Part shown: piece by piece, positions 40,728 through 45,771 of the stretch
How the letters are laid out: each line of letters opens with the position of its first letter
How positions within the stretch are numbered: the first letter of the stretch is position 1
NCBI GenBank assembly: GCA_964529445.1
Contig: CAZGWJ010000011.1
Coordinates: 1 to 45,771 of the forward strand
DNA: 45,771 bases
Origin: CAZGWJ01 sp964529445
GTDB lineage: Bacteria > Oederibacteriota > Muellerivitia > Muellerivitales > Muellerivitaceae
Direction of reading: 5' to 3'
Notes under the pieces: generated by a model
Seen by the model: the letters and a program-made list of their open reading frames with translations, nothing else
Database searches by the model: none
What the model was told of the DNA's origin: nothing
Program-made: the position numbers and the translations under genes

Positions 40728-41744
40728 ATGGAAAAGATACTGCTGCTCGCGGCGACGGAACCGGACGGGTCCCTCGGGAAACCCGCCTTCGAGGCCCTGG
40801 CGGCCGCCAAGACCTTCGCGGACGGGATTCCCGGCTCCACCCTCACGGTGGGGCTGATCGGCGCTTCCGCCCAGAATGGCGCGGATGCCCTGGCCTCCTG
40901 CGGGGCCGTTAAGTTCCTGGCTGTCACGGGAGACGCCTTCAAGGATGGCGTTTACGCCAACGATACGGCCGCAGCGGAGGCCCTTGTGAAGGCATCCGGT
41001 GCCACCCTGGTCCTGGCTCCCGCGACCTCCCGCATCAACCGATTCATCTCCGGCGCGGCCGCCCGCTTGGGCGGTTGCGTTGACACTCATGCCACCGAGG
41101 TGGCCGTAAAGGATGCCTCACCCGTGGTGACCCGCTGGTACTACCGCCAGCGAATGACCGCCTCCGTGAAGCGGCCCGCGCGTCCCTGGTTCATCACCGT
41201 GGACCCGGGGAGCCTGGCTCCCTGGTCGGGCGCGGCGGGGAAGGCCGCGATCGAGGCCGTGACGGCCCCCACACCCTCCAAGTCGAAGGTCACCGGCGTG
41301 AAGTCCCCCTCTTCCGGAGCCCAGACCATCAAGCCCGAAGCCGCCCTCCTGTTCGTGGCGGGCGCAGGATGGTGCAAGAAACAGGCCGACGGGGCGACCC
41401 ATGTTCCCGAGGCCGAGAAGGCCATCCTCTCCTTCCTCGAGAAGGCCCAGGCGTCCCTGGGCGGGTCCAAGTCCCTCGTGGACCAGAGCGGTGACGGCAC
41501 CGCAACCCTGACCTTCATGACCCACCTGAACCAGGTGGGGCAGACCGGCGCCACGCCGCGCCACCCGAAGGGGCTTTCCACCTGCTGTCACGGCGAGGAG
41601 CCGCACGTGGTGGGCTGGCGCTTCGTCAACGAGAGGCGCGCCATCAACCTGAACCCCTCCTGCGGGTGGGCCCAGGGCAAGGCGGACGTGCTTTACGTGG
41701 CGGACGCGTTCGCACTCGTGAGCAAGGTGAATGAGTTGTTGTGA
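40728..41744 (+). CDS. etfA: Electron transfer flavoprotein alpha subunit (divergent)
   Basis: A 338-residue protein from the ATG at 40728 (a GTG three codons earlier is possible). The N-terminal half (KILLLAATEPDGSLGKPAFEALAAAKTFADG, DTAAAEALVKASGATLVLAPATSRINRFISGAAARLGG) is EtfA domain I, and LLFVAGAGWCKKQADG and SKSLVDQSG match the start of domain II. VGQTGATPRHPKGL aligns with VGQTGKTVAPxLY. The next part, usually CGISGAIQHxAGM...AINKDPxAPIF, reads TCCHGEEPHVVGWRF...AINLNPSCGWAQG. So the strongest EtfA signature, around the FAD ribityl and flavin ring, is rebuilt, with a Cys pair and changed charges. The fold is kept but the redox potential or mode may differ. Confidence 0.85.
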   Translation: MEKILLLAATEPDGSLGKPAFEALAAAKTFADGIPGSTLTVGLIGASAQNGADALASCGAVKFLAVTGDAFKDGVYANDTAAAEALVKASGATLVLAPATSRINRFISGAAARLGGCVDTHATEVAVKDASPVVTRWYYRQRMTASVKRPARPWFITVDPGSLAPWSGAAGKAAIEAVTAPTPSKSKVTGVKSPSSGAQTIKPEAALLFVAGAGWCKKQADGATHVPEAEKAILSFLEKAQASLGGSKSLVDQSGDGTATLTFMTHLNQVGQTGATPRHPKGLSTCCHGEEPHVVGWRFVNERRAINLNPSCGWAQGKADVLYVADAFALVSKVNELL

Positions 41745-41750
41745 TAAAAT
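41745..41750 (+). promoter_or_regulatory. Candidate extended -10 (TGATAAAAT)
   Basis: TAAAAT at 41745-41750, preceded by TGA (the etfA stop, 41742-41744), makes an extended -10 of the TGnTAAAAT kind. It is 152 bases before the flavodiiron gene, so a transcript from here would carry the downstream terminator in its leader. No -35 is visible. Confidence 0.35.
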
Positions 41751-41755
41751 TCAAA

Positions 41756-41795
41756 GCCAACGCGAAGCCGCGAAGCCGCGAAGAACGGCGTTGGG
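41756..41795. repeat. GCCAACGCGAAGCCGCGAAG repeat with closing GGCGTTGG
   Basis: Direct CGAAGC units, with CCAACGC at the start and GCGTTGG at the end able to pair. It is related to 30509-30536. This is the fourth gap of the ETF module in which such an element lies. Confidence 0.75.
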
Positions 41796-41844
41796 TTTAT
41801 CGAGGATCAAAACAGGAAATACATAACAGCGTTTTGATTCATCG

Positions 41845-41882
41845 AACCCCGGTGGAGCTGATTTCACTGGGGTTTTTCTTTT
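41845..41882 (+). terminator. Intrinsic terminator only 20 bases before the flavodiiron start
   Basis: AACCCCGGTG (41845-41854) pairs with CACTGGGGTT (41865-41874), followed by TTTCTTTT. It should end the etf transcript. The next gene starts at 41902, so the hairpin may also act as an attenuator in that gene's leader. Confidence 0.75.
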
Positions 41883-41901
41883 GAGTCGAGGGGGCAACGA
41901 C

Positions 41902-43080
41902 ATGGGAATCCATCACGCGCCGGAGATCTCGCCGGGCATCTTCTATGTCGGCGTCAAGGATTGGAACCTCCCCCTCTTCGACGTGCTCACCCCCCTCACG
42001 CGGGGTTCCTCCTACAACTCGTACCTGGTGAAGGGGGAGAGGACGGCCCTGCTGGATTCCACCCATCCCGGCTTCGAGGAGGAATGGGCCGGGAAGGTGT
42101 CCCGCGTCATCCCTCTCGCCGACGTGGATTATCTCGTCATGAACCACGCCGAACCCGACCATGCCGGCGCCATCCCCTATTTTCTCGAGCGCAACAAGAA
42201 GGCACCCATCGTCCTTTCCGAGAAGGGCGCGAAGATGGCGAGCACCTATTTCGGGGTCCCCGAAGCGCGCCTGAAGGTCGTGAAGGACGGCGACACGATC
42301 GACCTGGGCGGCAAGACCCTCCGCTTCATGGATGCGGCCTGGCTCCATTGGCCCGAGGTCATCTTCACCTACGTGCCCGAGAACGGGTTCCTATCATCCT
42401 GCGACTTCTTCGCGACCCACTCGGCCGACGGCCTCTTCGAGGACGAGGTCGAGGGGCTTCAGGCCCTCTTCAAGGCCTACTGGGCCGAGATCCTCATGCC
42501 GTTCCGGGCCTTCGGGAAGAAGGCCGTGGAAAGGGTCCGGATGATGGACGTGAGGATGATCGGACCCTCGCACGGGCCCGTGCGCCGCGACGTGAAGCAC
42601 GTCCTCGACACCTATGCGGCCTGGACGGACGGCGTCACCCGGTGCAAGGCCACGATGGTGTACGTGAGCATGTGGACCCACACGGAAACCATGGTGCGCT
42701 CCTTCATGGAGGCCCTCCGGAGGGAGGGGGTCGAGGTGGTGGCCCACAACCTGGCCCGCCTGGACGAGGGGGAATTGGCCGCGGATCTGGCGGATTCACG
42801 CGCCCTGGTCCTCGCCTCGCCCTCGGTGCTCGGGGGCATGCATCCCCGGGCCGTGTACGGCGCGTCGCTCGTGAAGGCCCTGAAACCCCCCGTGAAGTAC
42901 GCGGCCGTGCTTGCCTCCTACGGTTGGGTGAAGGGTGTGGGGAAGGCCGTGGTCGAGGCCCTGCCCTCGGGCATCGAGGTCGTGGGGACCTTGGAGGTGA
43001 ACGGTCCGGCCACGGAGGGGCCCTTTTCCGAGATCGACGCCCTGGCCAGGAAGCTGGCCGCGAGGGTCAAAAGCGTCTGA
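41902..43080 (+). CDS. fprA: A-type flavodiiron protein (FprA/ROO family)
   Basis: A 392-residue protein: N-terminal metallo-beta-lactamase-like diiron domain and C-terminal flavodoxin domain. These cytoplasmic enzymes reduce oxygen or nitric oxide and protect anaerobes. Diiron ligands are all visible: HAEPDHAG (His, Glu, Asp), LHWPE (His), SSCDFFATH (Asp) and GPSHGPVRR (His). VSMWTHTETM is the FMN phosphate loop and ASPSVLGGMHP the second FMN loop. The ATG at 41902 follows GAGGGGG. It has no fused rubredoxin, so electrons come from a separate donor. Its place after etfA suggests a link to the acyl-CoA/ETF module, but a terminator separates them. Confidence 0.95.
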   Translation: MGIHHAPEISPGIFYVGVKDWNLPLFDVLTPLTRGSSYNSYLVKGERTALLDSTHPGFEEEWAGKVSRVIPLADVDYLVMNHAEPDHAGAIPYFLERNKKAPIVLSEKGAKMASTYFGVPEARLKVVKDGDTIDLGGKTLRFMDAAWLHWPEVIFTYVPENGFLSSCDFFATHSADGLFEDEVEGLQALFKAYWAEILMPFRAFGKKAVERVRMMDVRMIGPSHGPVRRDVKHVLDTYAAWTDGVTRCKATMVYVSMWTHTETMVRSFMEALRREGVEVVAHNLARLDEGELAADLADSRALVLASPSVLGGMHPRAVYGASLVKALKPPVKYAAVLASYGWVKGVGKAVVEALPSGIEVVGTLEVNGPATEGPFSEIDALARKLAARVKSV

Positions 43081-43355
43081 ACAGGTCGTTGTTATTCAAA
43101 AAAACCATATCCAGTCCGGGTCGTGTGGAAGGTTCTGACCGGGATTTAGCCCCTTCTCCCAAGGGTTTCCTTTCGGGAAGGCCCATTTGCGGACCGACGG
43201 GGATCAAGAAAAACAGGCAAGAATCAGGTTCGGCGTCCTTCCTGCTGTATTGAGGAGTATTATTGATTCGTACCAAGCTACGACAAAGCGGGGGAACAAC
43301 AGGTCGTTTCCCCGTCCATATTATTAGGTAAATCAATCGATGAAGGTCGTGTTCC
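43081..43355. other. Gene-free upstream region of the large surface protein
   Basis: About 275 bases, more AT-rich than the neighbours. The word ACAGGTCGTT occurs twice (about 43081 and 43299). TATTAT at 43319-43324 could be a -10 for the gene at 43356. No riboswitch fold could be recognised by eye. Confidence 0.4.
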
Positions 43356-45771
43356 ATGGATCCAGGGAGCCCTTCCAGGATTCAAAGGTTTTTGCTTGCG
43401 GGCTTGATCCCGTTGCTGTGCGGAATATCGATATCCGCCCGGTCCGCGGATGCATATCTGCAGTCCGGTAGCCTCCAAATCAGCAATGCCTCCCCCTGTC
43501 CCGGTGACGTGGTTCGCGTCTCCTTCAACCTTTGCAACGACAACCAGTACTACACGCCTCCCGGCCGAGTGTTCGTGGCCATCGAGGATCCGGTGGTCCA
43601 GCCCACCATGGATGGTTACACCGACGGGCAGTACATGGACCCCGGGACTTGGCTGGCTGTGGGGGAGTCGGGCGTCGTGTACCCCACTCGCGTGTGGAAT
43701 CAGAGCACCTTCGGGGGGGGGCAAAACCAAGGAGGCGTTCCCTATTCCGGTGTCGGATGCGTCACCCCCAAGGCGGTCTCTTACAACATCACCATTCCGA
43801 CCGAACTGGAATTCGGCAAGACCTACCGGTTCGTGGTCAGTGTCAGCAATGACTACCAGGACGCCAACAATCCCGCCGGTTCGGGCGCCATTTTCCATTC
43901 GGTCAACATCACCACCTGCATCCCGCCCTCCAACGCCACCGTCATCAAGAAAGCCGAGGGTACGGCGGCCCCGGGCGACCTGGTCCTCTACTGGCTCAAC
44001 TACGACGTCATCAACGCCACCAACGTGGTGGTGAGGGAGCCGCTCCCGGCGGGAGTGGTTTTCATGGGCGCGAGTCCGGGTTTCAGTGGTCCCGTCTCGG
44101 GGACGGCCTGCCCCTGTACCATTTCCTGGAACCTGGGCAACGCGGACGGTTCGATCAGTCCGCGCTATCACATCCGGGGTTCCCTCTATGTCCTGGTGCG
44201 GGTCCCAACCGGTACGGCCAATGGCACGGTCATTCCCAATACCGCCACCATCACCACGACCCAGCAGGGGACCCAGAACTCGAACCCCGTTTCCCTCACG
44301 GTGGGTTCCGGCTACAACATCACGCTGTCGAAACAGCAATTGGACAGCGGAGGAAATCCCATCATACAGGCGGCGGACGGTTCCAGCGTCCTGTACCGCC
44401 TGAACTTCACGCTCTCCGGGCTGGGGCTCAAGTGCTTTGAAGGGATGGACAACCTTCCCGGTGGTGCCAGCTACAGCGGAGGGGCCTCACCCCCCGGTTG
44501 GGTCTCCGTCAGCCAGGACAACAACGGTTCCGAATGGGCCGCCTGGCAGGTGCAGATGGACGCCTCGGGCAACCGGTTCCTCAAGGCCACCACCACGCAG
44601 TACGGGTTTCTCCAGATGGCCTGTACCAACTACCAGAACGCCCAGGGCAACTACTGCGAGGGAACCATCATGACGGAGGCGTGGATGGGAAACACCGCCA
44701 CCGACCTCGGCGTGCTGATCCGGTGGAACAACAACTCCTTCGCCAACTACCGGGCCATCTGGCTCCTCATGTCCAAGGACACCAACTTCGGGACGGGGTG
44801 CGGCGGTAACCTGGGCATCCAGTTCAACACCTCCAACAACAGCCGCGACGTCGTCGGCTGTTACACGGCTCCCACGCCCCCCGACGACCAGCAGTGGTAC
44901 AACATCAAGGTGGTCACGTCCTACGTGACGGCGGGGAATTGCGCGGGCGGCATGCGCTACCAGGCCAAGTACTGGGTGCGAGGCACGCCGGAGCCTCCGG
45001 CCTGGATGCTCGACTACACCGACACCACACGGAACTACTGCGGCACCGAATGGGGATGCGGGGTCGGCTCCACGCCGAACGTCTGGCGGCCCGGTTTCGG
45101 CAACCAGGGCGACCTGAACGCCTTCGACAACTACCGGGTCTTCTCGAACAACTACCTGCAGAATGCCGTCCTGACCGACACGGTGCCGGTGGGCATCGAT
45201 TTCCAGTCCATCACCTCCGGCACGGGTGTGAACCCCTCCCCGGGCGGGAGCGGGACCAACGAGGGGTTCGTGCGGTGGGACTTCACGGGCAACCAGAACG
45301 GGGCCACGGGTGGACGCATCTACGACTCATCCGGCATCATGGAGTGGCGCGGCCGGGTGGACTGTGCGGAGGCATCCTCCGCCACCAATCGCGGGGCCCT
45401 CACAGGGCAGAACTCCACGGGGACCAGCGCGGGGGTCTATCTTTCCAACCAGACGAATCTCATTTTCATTTGCGGGACCCCGACCTTCACGCCGACGCCG
45501 ACCCGTACCCCGACGCCCACAACGACGCCCACTCCAACCCCGACCCGGACCCCCACGCCCACCCCGACCGTGACGCCGACCCCGACGCCCACGCGCACGC
45601 CCACGCCGACACCCACGAACACTTTCACGCCGACGCCGACCCGGACCCCTACGCCGACGTTCACCCCGACGCCCACGCCCACCTACACCCCCACCCCGAC
45701 GAGGACGCCCACACCCACCCCGACCCCTACGCCGACGCCCGTAAGGCCCACGCCGACTCCAACGCCACGGC
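43356..45771 (+). CDS. Large secreted DUF11-type surface protein, 3' end outside the window
   Basis: An open frame of 805 codons with no stop before the edge. AAGG lies nine bases before the ATG. Residues ~12-32 form a signal peptide (FLLAGLIPLLCGISISARSA). After it comes an Ig-like N-terminal domain (residues ~35-190), then NATVIKKAEGTAAPGDLVLYWLNYDVINATNVVVREPLPAGVVFMG, a typical DUF11/isopeptide-like repeat with the conserved NxG and DxLP pattern. A large Cys-rich module (~330-600) has FTLSGLGLKCFEG, WMGNTATDLGVLIRWNNNSFANYR and QWYNIKVVTSYV, which looks like a lectin/glucanase-like jelly-roll. A second DUF11-like part follows, then a TPTPTRTPTP tail from about residue 707 to the edge. Surface adhesion is plausible; the substrate is unknown. 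Confidence 0.88.
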   Translation, partial: MDPGSPSRIQRFLLAGLIPLLCGISISARSADAYLQSGSLQISNASPCPGDVVRVSFNLCNDNQYYTPPGRVFVAIEDPVVQPTMDGYTDGQYMDPGTWLAVGESGVVYPTRVWNQSTFGGGQNQGGVPYSGVGCVTPKAVSYNITIPTELEFGKTYRFVVSVSNDYQDANNPAGSGAIFHSVNITTCIPPSNATVIKKAEGTAAPGDLVLYWLNYDVINATNVVVREPLPAGVVFMGASPGFSGPVSGTACPCTISWNLGNADGSISPRYHIRGSLYVLVRVPTGTANGTVIPNTATITTTQQGTQNSNPVSLTVGSGYNITLSKQQLDSGGNPIIQAADGSSVLYRLNFTLSGLGLKCFEGMDNLPGGASYSGGASPPGWVSVSQDNNGSEWAAWQVQMDASGNRFLKATTTQYGFLQMACTNYQNAQGNYCEGTIMTEAWMGNTATDLGVLIRWNNNSFANYRAIWLLMSKDTNFGTGCGGNLGIQFNTSNNSRDVVGCYTAPTPPDDQQWYNIKVVTSYVTAGNCAGGMRYQAKYWVRGTPEPPAWMLDYTDTTRNYCGTEWGCGVGSTPNVWRPGFGNQGDLNAFDNYRVFSNNYLQNAVLTDTVPVGIDFQSITSGTGVNPSPGGSGTNEGFVRWDFTGNQNGATGGRIYDSSGIMEWRGRVDCAEASSATNRGALTGQNSTGTSAGVYLSNQTNLIFICGTPTFTPTPTRTPTPTTTPTPTPTRTPTPTPTVTPTPTPTRTPTPTPTNTFTPTPTRTPTPTFTPTPTPTYTPTPTRTPTPTPTPTPTPVRPTPTPTPR
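45475..45771 (+). repeat. Tandem Thr/Pro-codon repeat (TPTPT linker), open at the window end
   Basis: About 300 bases of CCGACGCCCAC-type units coding for TPTPTRTPTP, in the frame of the surface protein. Unit length drifts around six to twelve bases. The same linker type appears in the products at 3202, 8872, 16552 and, shortly, 4023. Confidence 0.85.

Noticed and set aside
43081..43355. c-di-GMP (GEMM) or other riboswitch in front of the surface protein
   Set aside because: No conserved core could be found by reading; only a loose ACAAAGC-like word. A covariance search would be needed to revive it.
45437..45682. Minus-strand frame coding for a Val-Gly repeat protein
   Set aside because: It is the complement of the Thr/Pro tandem repeat of the surface protein gene.
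45475..45771. Possible CRISPR array
   Set aside because: The units are short, contiguous and in frame with a coding sequence; there are no spacers and no cas genes.

Overview
The window is a GC-rich stretch of chromosome from a Gram-negative, probably uncultured bacterium. The envelope genes point that way: Sec signal peptides, lipoboxes, outer-membrane beta-barrels, a PorV/FadL-like barrel, FlgD-type Ig domains and long Thr-Pro (TPTPT) linkers. Together with a PPi-dependent phosphofructokinase these suit a deep-branching lineage of the FCB/PVC/Elusimicrobia kind, but the phylum cannot be settled from this sequence. There are no phage structural genes, no integrase and no CRISPR array.

Layout. 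1-500: 3' part of tRNA-Asn, then an AT-richer GIY-YIG nuclease gene flanked by copies of a TGAGC...GTCGAAC repeat. 641-10904: secreted and envelope genes (unknown secreted protein, periplasmic MsrA-MsrB fusion, two lipoproteins, a HExxH metallopeptidase, a large sialate O-acetylesterase and a relic of a second one, a small secreted protein, a beta-barrel) plus the peroxiredoxin Bcp. 11124-16023: a DUF1846 protein and carB. 16196-19276: a small Ig-like secreted protein, a PorV-like barrel with a TPR end, an ECF sigma factor, and an anti-sigma-like protein ending in a FlgD-type Ig domain. 19355-25410: AMMECR1 protein, a Lys/Gln-rich secreted protein, a beta-barrel, PPi-PFK, a Nudix hydrolase, a YfiR-family protein and deoC.

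30397-25460 (minus strand) is a compact eight-gene arsenic operon: arsR, ArsP-type permease, small CxxC thioredoxin-like protein, DGC-domain protein, ArsF-like protein, ArsG-like permease, arsM, arsC. It joins arsenate reduction, methylation and an arsEFG-like set that in other bacteria handles nitro/amino-aromatic arsenicals. 30767-35391: lipase maturation factor, then a sugar-nucleotidyltransferase, galactokinase and a DUF2062 membrane protein. 35502-43080: an unusual beta-oxidation electron-transfer module made of a long acyl-CoA dehydrogenase, a fused ETF:quinone oxidoreductase with ferredoxin tail, divergent EtfB and EtfA, and an A-type flavodiiron protein. 43356 to the end: a very large secreted DUF11-type protein, cut by the window edge inside a Pro/Thr tandem repeat.

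Several dispersed non-coding repeat families run through the gaps: (i) TGAGC...TCGAA elements, (ii) long imperfect inverted repeats built from CACGAAG / GCAGAGAC / GCGAAGCC units, which occupy every gap of the acyl-CoA dehydrogenase-ETF module, and (iii) CCCTCTCCC...GGGAGAGGG elements. The most unusual signals are the GIY-YIG gene nested in its own repeats, the divergent ETF module, the ars cluster, and the sigma/anti-sigma pair carrying an Ig domain.
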